The notes under the pieces: generated by a model
Databases searched by the model: none
Told to the model about the DNA's origin: nothing
The model's input: the letters and a program-made list of their open reading frames with translations, nothing else
Program-made: the position numbers and the translations under genes
NCBI RefSeq assembly: GCF_013306565.1
Contig: NZ_PZPO01000005.1
Coordinates: forward strand, 186,001-250,000
DNA length: 64,000 bases
DNA from: Hyphomicrobium sulfonivorans
Lineage (GTDB): Bacteria; Pseudomonadota; Alphaproteobacteria; Rhizobiales; Hyphomicrobiaceae
Reading direction: 5' to 3'
Shown here: one piece after another, positions 1-9,220 of the stretch
Position numbering within the stretch: the first letter of the stretch is position 1
Layout: every line of letters begins with the position of its first letter

Positions 1-260
1 CACGCCGGCTTCATGTTGGCGATATTGTTGACGTTGATCTTGTCGAGCGTGCTGTAGCGGTGATTGCGAACGCCCATACCCCAGCTCACGACGTCGTCGG
101 TGGTCTTTTCGTCGTTGAGGATGTCTTCCCAGGTTACGGGGCGCTGCTCAGCGGCTTCAGAAGCGGCCGGAAAGCTACAGGCGAAAGCTGCAATGGCCAG
201 GGTCGAGGCGGCGGCAAAAAGCGTCGCGTTGACGCCCCGGACGGGGAGCCGACGTTGCAT
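1..260 (-). CDS. PQQ-dependent methanol/ethanol-family dehydrogenase, 5' part only
   Basis: The reverse strand opens with ATG at 260 and stays open to the window edge, so only about 86 N-terminal codons are visible. They encode a Sec signal peptide (hydrophobic stretch ending near ASEAAEQ) followed by VTWEDILNDEKTTDDV and NHRYSTLDKIN, typical of the start of the mature chain in periplasmic quinoprotein alcohol dehydrogenases (ExaA/XoxF/MxaF superfamily). These eight-bladed propeller enzymes oxidise alcohols with PQQ and pass electrons to a cytochrome c. The catalytic half lies outside the window, so substrate and metal type cannot be judged. It is a second PQQ dehydrogenase, distinct from the one at 49.9 kb. 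Confidence 0.8.
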   Translation of the reverse strand, partial: MQRRLPVRGVNATLFAAASTLAIAAFACSFPAASEAAEQRPVTWEDILNDEKTTDDVVSWGMGVRNHRYSTLDKINVNNIANMKPA

Positions 261-578
261 GGGCGTTTCTCCAATATCGTTATGTTTGAAGGTGCAGCGT
301 TTGGCCGCGCCTTGCTCCAACTTGGAGAAAAATGGATTTGCGTCCATTCGCCTTTTGGCCAAATGGGATCGTAAAAACGGCACCCCTTCGACTAAGGGCC
401 AATGCAAAGCGCGGGATAATCACCTTGGCATCGGGAGGAAGTCCCGCATCGCGCCGCGCATAAATGGCAAATGGAGTCGAGGGAGAGCGCCGCGAACTCG
501 CGCGCACCCGGTGACAGCAGAATCGCAGCCCGGTTAGCGCCGATAAATCGCCGTGAAGTCGTTGTCGGCGGACAAACG
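261..578. other. intergenic stretch upstream of the partial PQQ dehydrogenase
   Basis: No convincing gene here. It should hold the leftward promoter of the PQQ dehydrogenase, but no clear -35/-10 pair or operator could be picked out. Short open frames in this stretch show no family resemblance. Confidence 0.4.
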
Positions 579-1409
579 TCAGCGCGTCACAAACGCCAGT
601 ATATCGGCGTTTATGACATCCGCATGGGTTGTCGGCATGCCATGCGGAAATCCCGGATATATTTTCAGCGTCGCGTTCTTCAGGAGCTTTGCCGACAGCA
701 CGCCGGCGTCCTGGTACGGAACGACCTGATCGTCATCGCCATGCAGCACCAGCACCGGAACGTCGATTGCTTTCAGGTCGTCGGTGAAATCGGTTTCTGA
801 AAACGCAGCGATGCAGTCGTAGTGCGCCTTAGCGCCGCCCATCATGCCCTGCCGCCACCAGTTCTGGATAATGCCTTCCTGCGGTTTGGCGCCGGAACGG
901 TTGTAGCCGTAGAACGGACCGGCGGCGACATCGCGATAGAACTGCGCGCGGTTTGCGGCCAGCGCGCTGCGATAACCGTCAAACACTTCCATCGGCAGTC
1001 CGCCCGGATTCTTGCCCGACTTGAGCATCACCGGTGGCACTGCGCTGATTAGCACGGCTTTTGCAACGCGCCCCGGTTTGGCCCGCGCAACGTAGCGCGC
1101 AACTTCGCCGCCTCCGGTCGAATGGCCGATGTGGATTGCATCTTTCAGATCGAGCGCATCCGTCAGCGCGGCGACATCGGCGGCATAGGTGTCCATGTCG
1201 TTGCCATCGGCGGTCTGTGTTGAGCGCCCGTGTCCGCGCCGGTCGAGCGCAATAACGCGATAGCCGTTGGCGAGAAAAAACAGCATCTGCGTATCCCAGT
1301 CGTCGGCGCTCAATGGCCAGCCATGGTGGAACACGATCGGCTGTGCGGTCTTCGGACCCCAATCCTTGTAGAAAATCTTAACGCCATCCTTGGTGGTGAT
1401 CGTGTCCAT
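579..1409 (-). CDS. alpha/beta hydrolase (non-heme chloroperoxidase/arylesterase type)
   Basis: 276 residues with the full alpha/beta-hydrolase plan: oxyanion region [12 protein letters not shown], nucleophile elbow GHSTGGGE, a late acid ([11 protein letters not shown]) and catalytic His in [10 protein letters not shown]. This matches the cofactor-free haloperoxidase/esterase family, which hydrolyses esters and can perhydrolyse acetate. The natural substrate is not predictable. The start is placed at the ATG at 1409 because a GGAGAG ribosome site lies just upstream and the family normally begins near TTKDGV; the frame is open 18 codons further. It appears monocistronic, with no signal peptide, so cytoplasmic. 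Confidence 0.85.
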   Translation of the reverse strand: MDTITTKDGVKIFYKDWGPKTAQPIVFHHGWPLSADDWDTQMLFFLANGYRVIALDRRGHGRSTQTADGNDMDTYAADVAALTDALDLKDAIHIGHSTGGGEVARYVARAKPGRVAKAVLISAVPPVMLKSGKNPGGLPMEVFDGYRSALAANRAQFYRDVAAGPFYGYNRSGAKPQEGIIQNWWRQGMMGGAKAHYDCIAAFSETDFTDDLKAIDVPVLVLHGDDDQVVPYQDAGVLSAKLLKNATLKIYPGFPHGMPTTHADVINADILAFVTR

Positions 1410-1531
1410 GGCTCGCTCTCCGCAAAGGCCGCATCTGCGCATCAAGGTATGCGTGCGGAGCATTTATCGACGACGAACAGAATAGGCGCAGCTTTATCTT
1501 TCGCGACATGGCGTGCATGGGCATGGCGCGC

Positions 1532-1571
1532 AAACAAGAACCCCCGGTGCGCACAATGGCGTCACCGGGGG
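1532..1571 (-). terminator. rho-independent terminator of the aldo/keto reductase gene
   Basis: A perfect 9-bp stem, CCCCCGGTG (1541-1549) against CACCGGGGG (1563-1571), with a 13-base loop. Read leftward it is followed by the T-rich TTCTTGTTT (1540-1532), about 90 bases after the reductase stop codon. Confidence 0.65.
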
Positions 1572-1662
1572 AATAATCTGCTCAACGAATAGGCGTCGGG
1601 CACGGCGCCGCCGTCATCATCATCTTGCCGCTGGCATCATCCTGCGGCGGCGGATTGCGCCA

Positions 1663-2691
1663 TCAAACCGGAGCGGGGTTGCGCTCCAGGAACGTGCCGC
1701 GCTGATGCCAGTAAGGATAGGTGAGGGGGATCTCGCTCGCCTTGTCCAGTTTGGCGACCTGCTCCGGTGTCAGGTTCCAGCCCACGGCGTCAAGGTTCTG
1801 GCGCAGTTGTTCTTCGTTGCGCGCGCCGATGATGACGCTGGAAACCGTGGGGCGCTGTAACAGCCAGTTCAGTGCAATCTGCGGCACCGTTTTGCCGGTT
1901 TCGTTCGCGACGTCCTCCAGCGCATCGACGACACGGAACAGATACTCATCGCTCACCTGCGGGCCGGCATCAGCCGAACCATGCAATCTGCTTTCCTTGG
2001 GAATGCCGGTACCGCGACGGATCTTGCCGGTCAGGCGGCCCCAGCCGAGCGGGCTCCACACTACCGCGCCGATGCCTTCCTCAAGCCCGAGTGGCATCAG
2101 CTCCCACTCGTATTCGCGGCCGATCAGCGAATAGTAGGTCTGGTTGGCAACGTGGCGCGGATAGCCATACCGGTCGGCCACCGACAGCGATTTCATCAGA
2201 TGCCAGCCGGAGAAATTCGAAACGCCGGTGTAGCGGATCTTCCCCGCACGCACGAGCGTATCCAGCGTCGACAACACTTCTTCCTGCGGTGTCAGCGCGT
2301 CATAGGCATGCAACTGGAACAGATCGATGTGATCGGTCTGCAAACGCTTCAATTGCGCTTCAACGGTGGCGATCAGATGCTGGCGTGACGAGCCGACGTT
2401 GTTGGGTTCGTCGTTGAAGCGGAACGTCGCCTTGGTTGAGATGATGGCCCTGTCGCGCTTGCCCTTCAGCGCTTCGCCCAGAATGCGCTCGGACTCGCCC
2501 TGCGAGTAGATGTCGGCTGTGTCGAACATATTGACGCCGGCATCGAGGCAGATGTCGATCAGCCGACGGGCTTCGGCAACATCGGTGTCGCCCCAGGCGG
2601 AGAACAGCTTGCCCACGCCCCCGAATGTTCCGGTGCCGAAGCTGAGTGCGGGCACGGTGAGGCCGGAGCGGCCGAGACGGCGATATTCCAT
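1663..2691 (-). CDS. aldo/keto reductase
   Basis: 342 residues with the AKR barrel signature: MEYRRLGRSGLTVPALSFGT at the N terminus, the Asp-Tyr pair in MFDTADIYSQGESE, the active-site Lys in AIISTKATF, and DLFQLHAYD where many AKRs have His. The C-terminal NADP-binding segment SVIIGARNEEQL is intact. AKRs of this YajO/Tas-like group reduce aldehydes and ketones with NADPH. Substrate unknown. Cytoplasmic, monocistronic, with its own terminator. The start ATG at 2691 begins exactly at the conserved family N terminus. Confidence 0.88.
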   Translation of the reverse strand: MEYRRLGRSGLTVPALSFGTGTFGGVGKLFSAWGDTDVAEARRLIDICLDAGVNMFDTADIYSQGESERILGEALKGKRDRAIISTKATFRFNDEPNNVGSSRQHLIATVEAQLKRLQTDHIDLFQLHAYDALTPQEEVLSTLDTLVRAGKIRYTGVSNFSGWHLMKSLSVADRYGYPRHVANQTYYSLIGREYEWELMPLGLEEGIGAVVWSPLGWGRLTGKIRRGTGIPKESRLHGSADAGPQVSDEYLFRVVDALEDVANETGKTVPQIALNWLLQRPTVSSVIIGARNEEQLRQNLDAVGWNLTPEQVAKLDKASEIPLTYPYWHQRGTFLERNPAPV

Positions 2692-3133
2692 GGCTGGTTC
2701 CTCTGATGGGCGTGGGAGGCGAGGTTAACGCCTAGATAGGGAGCGGGCTTGGGACTGCAAGTTGGCCGTGTGGCTGACCCGCATCCGAAGTGCCGGGATA
2801 CGCGGCGACGAAAGCTGCGATCGCGCCAGCAAGTCGGTGGGCATTTCGCCCGCTGAAGATAGCAGGGCGCCGGGCAGGGGCTAATCTGATTACTTTCTAT
2901 GCAATCCCCATTGGCGCCCCAATTCATGCCAAAGATTGCCGGAGCGCCCGGCGGCAAGGGCTAATGGTTTGAAATGCCCGAAAGTTCGTCGTTCTCGGCC
3001 CTGCGATCCGCGATTAGGGCTCATCGCTCATTGCGCTTCGAATTGTCGCTGCTTTCGGTTAGAACCTCAGCATCGTAACGCGCTTTATCTCAGGGGCTGA
3101 ATTTTCCCCTGGCAGGAATGATTGGAGACCGCC
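2692..3133. other. divergent intergenic region between aldo/keto reductase and transaldolase
   Basis: About 440 bases with no convincing gene on either strand. It must contain the two divergent promoters. A short imperfect duplication, GGCAGGGGCTAAT near 2874 and GGCAAGGGCTAAT near 2952, is visible, of unknown meaning. Confidence 0.4.
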
Positions 3134-4210
3134 GTGACGGCGACGAAAGAACTGCACCAAGCCGGCCAAAGCATCTGGATTGACGACATCACCCGCTCGA
3201 TGCTCGACAGCGGGCGTCTGGCGAAGATGATCGCAGAATTTTCCGTCACCGGGCTCACCTCCAACCCGACCATCTTTGAAAAGGCGATCGGCAGCGGATC
3301 GGATTACGATGCGGCCGCTGAAGCGCTGGTGCGCAAGGGCCTGTCCGACGAAGAGCTGTTCTTCGAGCTGGCGCTGGATGACCTGCGCCGCGCCGCCGAC
3401 CTGTTCCGGCCGATCTATGATCGCACCAGCGGCGTTGACGGTTGGGTTTCGCTCGAAGTTTCGCCGCTGCTTGCCTACGACGCCGATGCAACCATCGCCG
3501 AAGCCAAGCGTCTTTATGCGAAGGCCGATCGCCCCAATCTCTTCATCAAGATTCCCGGCACGCATGAAGGCCTGCCCGCTATCGAAGCCGCCACCTTTGC
3601 CGGTGTGCCCGTGAACGTGACGCTGCTTTTCACAACCGGCGATTATCTCGCGGCCGCTGAAGCCTATGTGCGCGGCCTGGAGCGGCGCGTCGCTGCTGGC
3701 CTCGATGCCAATGTGCGCTCCGTCGCTTCGGTTTTCATCTCCCGTTGGGATCGCGCCATCGTTGAAGATGTGCCCGACGCCATCAAGAACCGGCTTGGCA
3801 TTGCTATCGGCCAGAGCGCCTACCGCGCTTACCGCGAGTTGATCGCATCCGACCGTTGGCAGCGGCTGGAGAATGCCGGCGCGCGGCCGCAGCGGCTGCT
3901 GTTCGCCAGCACCTCGAGCAAGGACAAGCGCGCCACCGATACGCTGTATATCGACAAGCTGGCGGCACCCAACACCGTCAACACGATGCCGGAGGATACG
4001 CTGCGCGCGTTCGCCGATCATGGCACGGCGAGCGATCTGCTTGCCGCCAACGGTGGTGATTGCGACGCGATCTTTGCCGCGCACGCGGAAGCGGGCGTCG
4101 ATGTCGAGGCGCTGGGCCGCAAGCTGCAGGCGGATGGCGCCAAGGCGTTTGTTGCTTCGTGGCGCGATCTGCTGGCTTCGATTGCCTCGAAGACGAAGGC
4201 GCTTGCGTAG
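3134..4210 (+). CDS. tal: transaldolase
   Basis: 358 residues. Transaldolase moves a dihydroxyacetone unit between sugar phosphates in the non-oxidative pentose phosphate pathway. The long bacterial form is recognisable from LHQAGQSIWIDDITR, TGLTSNPTIFEKAI and the Schiff-base Lys in NLFIKIPGTHEGL. The start is placed at GTG 3134, which has GGAGA six bases upstream and fits the family N terminus; an in-frame TTG at 3122 overlaps that ribosome site and is less likely. A terminator-like hairpin follows at 4332, and pgi lies downstream on the same strand, so the two sugar-phosphate genes are neighbours but possibly separate transcripts. Confidence 0.93.
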   Translation: MTATKELHQAGQSIWIDDITRSMLDSGRLAKMIAEFSVTGLTSNPTIFEKAIGSGSDYDAAAEALVRKGLSDEELFFELALDDLRRAADLFRPIYDRTSGVDGWVSLEVSPLLAYDADATIAEAKRLYAKADRPNLFIKIPGTHEGLPAIEAATFAGVPVNVTLLFTTGDYLAAAEAYVRGLERRVAAGLDANVRSVASVFISRWDRAIVEDVPDAIKNRLGIAIGQSAYRAYRELIASDRWQRLENAGARPQRLLFASTSSKDKRATDTLYIDKLAAPNTVNTMPEDTLRAFADHGTASDLLAANGGDCDAIFAAHAEAGVDVEALGRKLQADGAKAFVASWRDLLASIASKTKALA

Positions 4211-4331
4211 CGTATGGCGGTCGGTTGCACGCCTGCAAATGTGCATGCAACCCATCGCGATTTGATATCATCAACAAGTGGGCCGGAACCGTTTCTCCCT
4301 CTGGCCCATTTTCCGGATCATAGTCACGCAT

Positions 4332-4370
4332 CCGCACGGGGCCTCGTTGACTGAAGGCCCGTGCGGTTTT
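4332..4370 (+). terminator. terminator-like hairpin between tal and pgi
   Basis: CCGCACGGG(G)CC pairs with GGCCCGTGCGG across a 12-base loop, with one bulged G, and is followed directly by TTTT. It lies about 120 bases after tal and 60 bases before the pgi start, so it probably ends tal mRNA or attenuates read-through. Confidence 0.65.
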
Positions 4371-4427
4371 GCGCGCAGTTCGCCTACATTTGCTCTCCAA
4401 TTACTGGCTTGCGAAAGAACCGATCCG

Positions 4428-6074
4428 ATGACCGAGGCCATTGCCGTTGCACCGCTGACCACCGCTCCCACGTGGCGCGCGCTCTCCGATCACTACGCCG
4501 CCGTCAAGGATGCGATGTTGCGCGATCTGTTCGCCACCGATCCCGAGCGTGCGGCCCGTTTCACCGTTGAGGGCGCGGGGCTAGTTCTCGATTATTCGAA
4601 GAACCGCATCACCGCTGAAACCATGGCGCTGCTGTTCCAGCTGGCCGAGGAACGCCAACTTACGGCCTGTCGTGATGCGATGTTTCGCGGCGACCGGATC
4701 AACACCACCGAAAACCGCGCCGTGCTGCATTCAGCGTTGCGCGCACCCGCCGATGCGGTGATCGAGGTGGACGGGCGCAACGTCGTGCCGGACGTGCACG
4801 GCGTTCTGGATCGCATGGCCTCGTTTGCCGATCGCGTGCGTGCCGGAAATCTGATCGGCCACACCGGGCAGCCGATCCGCAATGTCGTCAACATTGGCAT
4901 CGGCGGCTCGCATCTGGGGCCGGAAATGGCCTATCTGGCGCTGCGCCCCTACAGCGCACGCGATATGCGGTTCCGGTTCGTCGCCAATGTCGATGGCGCG
5001 GCGTTCACGGAAGCAACGCACGATCTCGATCCGGCAGAGACGCTGTTCGTCGTGTCGTCGAAAACCTTCACGACGCAGGAAACGATGAGCAACGCGCATC
5101 TCGCGCGGCAATGGCTGATCGAACGGCTGGGCGATGAACGCGCAGTTGCCAAACACTTCGTTGCGGTTTCAACGAACGCGCAGAAGGTGGCCGAGTTCGG
5201 CATCGACACCGCTAACATGTTCGCGTTCTGGGACTGGGTTGGCGGGCGCTATTCGCTGCCGTCCGCCATCGGTCTTTCCACTATGCTCGCTGTCGGTCCG
5301 GAAAACTTCCGCGCCATGCTGGCGGGGTTCGCGGATATGGACGTGCATTTCCGCACCGCGCCTCTACAGCAAAACCTACCGGTTATTCTGGGGCTGCTGA
5401 GCGTCTGGTATGCCGACTTCTTCAGCGCCGCGACGCAGGCCGTGCTGCCCTATGCGCAGAACCTTGCGCGCTTCCCGGCCTATTTGCAGCAATTGCAAAT
5501 GGAGAGTTGCGGCAAGAGCGTCGATCTTGAACGGCGCCGCGTTGATTTCGCGACCAGCGCTGTTCTGTGGGGCGAGCCCGGCACCGATGGTCAGCACTCG
5601 TTCTATCAGCTGCTGCATCAGGGCACGCACCTTGTGCCGGCGGATTTCATCGGCTTCCTGCAGCCGCTGAGCCCGCTCGCCGCGCCGCACGATCTGCTGA
5701 TGGCCAACCTGTTCGCGCAGGCGGAAGGCCTGGCGTTCGGTCGCACGCTTGCTGAGGTCGAAGCCAGCGGCGTCAGCGCGGCCGACGCGCCATTCCGAGT
5801 CATGGAAGGCAATCGTCCCAGTAACATGCTGCTTGCGGATCGGCTGGACCCGCGCACGCTGGGCGCGCTGATTGCGCTCTACGAGCATCGCGTGTTCGTG
5901 CAGGGCGCAATCTGGGGCATCGGTCCGTTCGACCAGTGGGGCGTGGAACTCGGCAAGGTGCTGGCGGGCAAGATCGCGGCGGAAATCACCACTACGTCCG
6001 CGCCGGACTTGCAGCACGATGCTTCAACCAACGCGCTGATTCAGCGTTATCGGAACGCGCGCCACCAATCGTGA
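4428..6074 (+). CDS. pgi: glucose-6-phosphate isomerase
   Basis: 548 residues, the usual length of bacterial phosphoglucose isomerase, which interconverts glucose-6-phosphate and fructose-6-phosphate. Seen: the phosphate-binding segment [25 protein letters not shown], the catalytic Glu region [10 protein letters not shown], and [12 protein letters not shown] with the catalytic His. The ATG at 4428 is chosen because the family begins about here ([10 protein letters not shown]); the frame is open 50 codons upstream, but that extension crosses the terminator hairpin. Follows tal on the same strand. Cytoplasmic. Confidence 0.95.
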   Translation: MTEAIAVAPLTTAPTWRALSDHYAAVKDAMLRDLFATDPERAARFTVEGAGLVLDYSKNRITAETMALLFQLAEERQLTACRDAMFRGDRINTTENRAVLHSALRAPADAVIEVDGRNVVPDVHGVLDRMASFADRVRAGNLIGHTGQPIRNVVNIGIGGSHLGPEMAYLALRPYSARDMRFRFVANVDGAAFTEATHDLDPAETLFVVSSKTFTTQETMSNAHLARQWLIERLGDERAVAKHFVAVSTNAQKVAEFGIDTANMFAFWDWVGGRYSLPSAIGLSTMLAVGPENFRAMLAGFADMDVHFRTAPLQQNLPVILGLLSVWYADFFSAATQAVLPYAQNLARFPAYLQQLQMESCGKSVDLERRRVDFATSAVLWGEPGTDGQHSFYQLLHQGTHLVPADFIGFLQPLSPLAAPHDLLMANLFAQAEGLAFGRTLAEVEASGVSAADAPFRVMEGNRPSNMLLADRLDPRTLGALIALYEHRVFVQGAIWGIGPFDQWGVELGKVLAGKIAAEITTTSAPDLQHDASTNALIQRYRNARHQS

Positions 6075-6141
6075 TGGCTGTGTTGGCGCGCATGCGTCGA
6101 CGTAACGTGCGTGGCGTCATCGCGCTATAGTTGCACCGTGG

Positions 6142-7650
6142 TCAAAGCGATTCAACAAATCGCACCAGCGCGTCGCGATCTTCGCGTGCCAGCTCGGCAT
6201 AGCCATCACGGGCGCTTTGCGCTTCGCCGCCGTGCCAGAGAATGGCTTCCTCGATTGAACGCGCGCGGCCATCGTGCAGAAACAGCGTGTGGCCGCTCAC
6301 GATTTGCGTCAGCCCGATGCCCCACAGCGGCGCGGTGCGCCATTCGCGGCCATCGGCAACGCCCTCCGGCCTGTTGTCCGCAAGCCCTGTGCCCATGTCG
6401 TGCAGCAGCAGGTCGGTGTAAGGCCAGATACGCTGGCGGCTGAGATGCGGCTGGCCGTCAACATCGCCGGTCACGAACGACGGCACGTGACAGCTCTGGC
6501 AACCGAGCGCATGGAACACCGCCTTGCCGCGCCTGACCTGCGGATCGTCCATGTTCCGGCGCAGCGGCACGGCAACGTTCTGCGCATAGAACACAACATG
6601 GTCGAACAGCTTGGCGCCAACCTCGACACCGCCATCGCGTTCCCGCGCACCGTGGTGCGCATTTTGGCAGATGGGCTGCTGCGTGGTGCAATCGCCTGCG
6701 TTGCGCGGATCGAGATGCGTCGAGAGCCCCATGTCGCCGGCAAACGCGCTCGCGGTCTGATCGGCGACGGTTGCCTTGCCCGCCTTCCAGCCGAAACGCC
6801 CGATCGCAACGTCTTTCCGTTGCGCCGACCACACCTCGTTGACGCGGCCCGATATGCCGTCGCCATCGCTGTCGTTCGGATCGGCGTGCGCCTGGATCTG
6901 CGCGTCGGGGATGGCTTCCAGCAGCCCGATGCCGATCATCTGCGGAGCAACGCGCGGCGACAGCATCGTATCAGCGTGCAGCGGTCCGGCTTTAAGCGCC
7001 TCAACGCGGTACGTCGGGCGGCGCAGGCTCACCTGCGTGCCGTCTTTCAAGGTCACCGGTACTTCGTCATAGGAGATGTGCATGTGGCCTTCGTTGTCGA
7101 GCCCGCGCACAGCCATGTTCTGCAGTTGCTCGCCGTAGGTTGGTTCGTCGATGGTGTTGACGCGCCGTTCCGCCAGCAAACGCCTTTGCTCATCGTTCTG
7201 CGGTGGAATCGACAGCCGCAGCACCATCGATTCCGCCGTTGCATCCGGGCGATTGGCGGGCGGAGGGTGGCCGCGACCATCCTTCAGATGGCAGTTCTGA
7301 CACGAGCGCGAGTTGAACAGCGGGCCTAGCCCGTCGGAGCTTTTCGTTGACGATGGCGCCGACACCCAAAGCTTGCGAAATACGCCGTTCCCGACCTTGA
7401 ATTTCGCTTCCCCCTCAAGGCCGATGCCGTGCGAGGGATGCGAAAATGCGCCGGGATTGTCGAAGCTTTCGCGCGTCGTTGCGTTGCCGCCCGGCAATGC
7501 CTCAGCCGCATCATCGTCTGGAAAGGCAGCAACAGCGTGCAAAGCGTTTGCGTCGTGCGGTTGCGCGGTCGGAGCCGAGGCGGCGGCCATTGCGATGGCC
7601 ATCAGCCCCGGAACCAATATCGCCAACCCGCACAGCGGCGATTGCCTCAC
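6142..7650 (-). CDS. di-heme cytochrome-like protein, DUF1111 (thiol oxidoreductase-like)
   Basis: 502 residues with an N-terminal signal peptide (LAILVPGLMAIAMAAASA) and two c-type heme sites: SCQNCH (about residue 120) and CQSCH (about 390). The layout matches the DUF1111 di-heme oxidoreductase family, distantly related to MauG-type peroxidases. Members lie next to imelysin genes in many proteobacteria and are thought to act with them in periplasmic iron acquisition; the reaction is not established. The start overlaps the stop of the upstream imelysin by four bases, so the two are translationally coupled. Periplasmic. Confidence 0.85.
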   Translation of the reverse strand: MRQSPLCGLAILVPGLMAIAMAAASAPTAQPHDANALHAVAAFPDDDAAEALPGGNATTRESFDNPGAFSHPSHGIGLEGEAKFKVGNGVFRKLWVSAPSSTKSSDGLGPLFNSRSCQNCHLKDGRGHPPPANRPDATAESMVLRLSIPPQNDEQRRLLAERRVNTIDEPTYGEQLQNMAVRGLDNEGHMHISYDEVPVTLKDGTQVSLRRPTYRVEALKAGPLHADTMLSPRVAPQMIGIGLLEAIPDAQIQAHADPNDSDGDGISGRVNEVWSAQRKDVAIGRFGWKAGKATVADQTASAFAGDMGLSTHLDPRNAGDCTTQQPICQNAHHGARERDGGVEVGAKLFDHVVFYAQNVAVPLRRNMDDPQVRRGKAVFHALGCQSCHVPSFVTGDVDGQPHLSRQRIWPYTDLLLHDMGTGLADNRPEGVADGREWRTAPLWGIGLTQIVSGHTLFLHDGRARSIEEAILWHGGEAQSARDGYAELAREDRDALVRFVESL

Positions 7651-8927
7651 CTCACGCCGCCGGGATTGTCGAGGCTTTCGGAGCCCTCGAACTGAATAGC
7701 CTTGAGCTGTAAAACGCCGACATCACGCTCCAGCGCCTTGGCCTGCGCAATCAGCGCCTGAATGGCCTTCTCGACCAGCTCGTTGCCCTCGGCATTACCT
7801 TCGCCGATCATCTGGTCATAGGCTTCGCCGCCTTCCGCGCGGTCGACGATAGCCTGCATGCGCTCCATCGTCGTGTCGAGTGCCGCACGTGTTGCGTCAT
7901 CAGCTTCAGCGGATTTTGCCCGCACGAGATCGGATGCGCTGGGGCCGGAAACGATCGTTCCATCGGGGCGTTGGTAGCTGCCCAGATAAATGTTCCGGAT
8001 GCCCAGAGCGTTGTTGTAATGGGCGTTGTGGGTGTTGTCGGAGAAGCAGTCCTGCTCTTCCTCCGGATCGTGGATCAGCAGGCCAAGCTTCATGCGCTCG
8101 CCCGCCAGCTCGCCGTATGAAAGGCTGCCGAGGCCGCGGAAGATTGCTGACAAGCCAACGTTGCCGCTGTCGAACATCACCGTCTTGCGCGCATCGCCGT
8201 TCTCCCCCCACTGGCCGACCATCCACGTCAGATCGTCAATCAGCAGATCGGTGACGACGCTCAGATACTGCGCGCGGCGATCGCAATTGCCGTTGGAGCA
8301 GTTTGCGGTGTCATAATCGGTCGCGGGCCGATTGCCGGCACCGGCTTCGTTGCCGTTCAGATCCTGGCCCCACAGCAGAAATTCAATCGCGTGATAGCCG
8401 GTCGCCACGTTGGATTCGACGCCGCCCGCTTCCTGCAGTTTGTCGCTCAGCAGTTCCTTGCTGATGACGCTGGCGTCAATTTCCTCGCCGCCGATCTTGA
8501 TCTTGGGATTGGCAATCACGTTGGCGAGGTAGAAATCGTTTGGCAGACCCTGATCGGCATACTCCTGCGAGACGTAGTCGATCAGCCCTTCGTCCAGCGG
8601 CCATGCGTTGACGCGCGGCTCCCAGTCATCAACGATCTTGTTGCCGAACCGGAAGGCTTCCGTTTGCGCGTACGACTTGCGCGCCGTGATCCAGGCCGCG
8701 CGTGCGGCCTTCAGCGTGTCTTCCGATGGCTTGGCAATGAGCGCATCGACGGCGACTTTCAATGCCTTCGCGCCAGTGAGGGAATCTGAATAGCCAGCTT
8801 CGGCGATGTCTGCGTACGTCTTGGAGACTGCCGCCACGCTGGGCGCCTCCTGTGCCACTGCGCACGCTCCGGTAGCAAAAGCGATGACGGCGGTGGCCAT
8901 CAGGGTTCTAGCCAGCCTGTTGAACAT
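7647..8927 (-). CDS. imelysin family protein (IrpA-like, iron-regulated)
   Basis: 426 residues with a Sec signal peptide ending around GACAVAQEA. The mature chain is an imelysin-fold helical protein with the family GxHxxE motif intact (GYHAIEFLLWGQD), a possible metal site. Imelysins include IrpA of cyanobacteria, needed for growth under low iron; they are periplasmic or outer-membrane linked and no peptidase activity is generally proven. First gene of a coupled pair with the DUF1111 cytochrome, and divergent from a second imelysin gene at 9221. Confidence 0.88.
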   Translation of the reverse strand: MFNRLARTLMATAVIAFATGACAVAQEAPSVAAVSKTYADIAEAGYSDSLTGAKALKVAVDALIAKPSEDTLKAARAAWITARKSYAQTEAFRFGNKIVDDWEPRVNAWPLDEGLIDYVSQEYADQGLPNDFYLANVIANPKIKIGGEEIDASVISKELLSDKLQEAGGVESNVATGYHAIEFLLWGQDLNGNEAGAGNRPATDYDTANCSNGNCDRRAQYLSVVTDLLIDDLTWMVGQWGENGDARKTVMFDSGNVGLSAIFRGLGSLSYGELAGERMKLGLLIHDPEEEQDCFSDNTHNAHYNNALGIRNIYLGSYQRPDGTIVSGPSASDLVRAKSAEADDATRAALDTTMERMQAIVDRAEGGEAYDQMIGEGNAEGNELVEKAIQALIAQAKALERDVGVLQLKAIQFEGSESLDNPGGVR

Positions 8928-9220
8928 GCGCGAAGCCTTCCTTGGTGGTTGGAGTGATGTGCGGGTTACGGCAAGCGCCGCAGCACCGATAGCAATAATG
9001 GGCCGATCTGATGTCGGTCAAACGGGCGTGCCGGGAACTGTTGACCAGGCCGATCACAATGATTGCGGACAGCATAAGTCAAGAATATTTTGCCCCGACA
9101 TCAGGCTAGCAAAAGCATGAAATAAGGCGTAGGCGCGGATCGCGACAACGCAGAATGCGCGCGTTCACGTGAAAGTGCTGCTATAGGCCTCGGTGGGGAT
9201 GATTGTGCCTGGGGAAATGC
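8928..9220. promoter_or_regulatory. divergent promoter region of the imelysin cluster
   Basis: 293 bases separate the two oppositely directed iron-cluster operons and must hold both promoters. An AT-rich patch (AGTCAAGAATATTTTG near 9077) stands out. Iron control by Irr, RirA or Fur would be expected from the gene content, but no operator matching a known consensus could be recognised by eye. Confidence 0.4.

Noticed and set aside
3059-4255. 398-codon leftward open frame
   Set aside because: Antisense to transaldolase and biased in composition; no recognisable motifs.
8928-9220. a Fur, Irr or RirA operator
   Set aside because: No sequence matching a known consensus well enough could be found by eye, although iron control is plausible from the genes.
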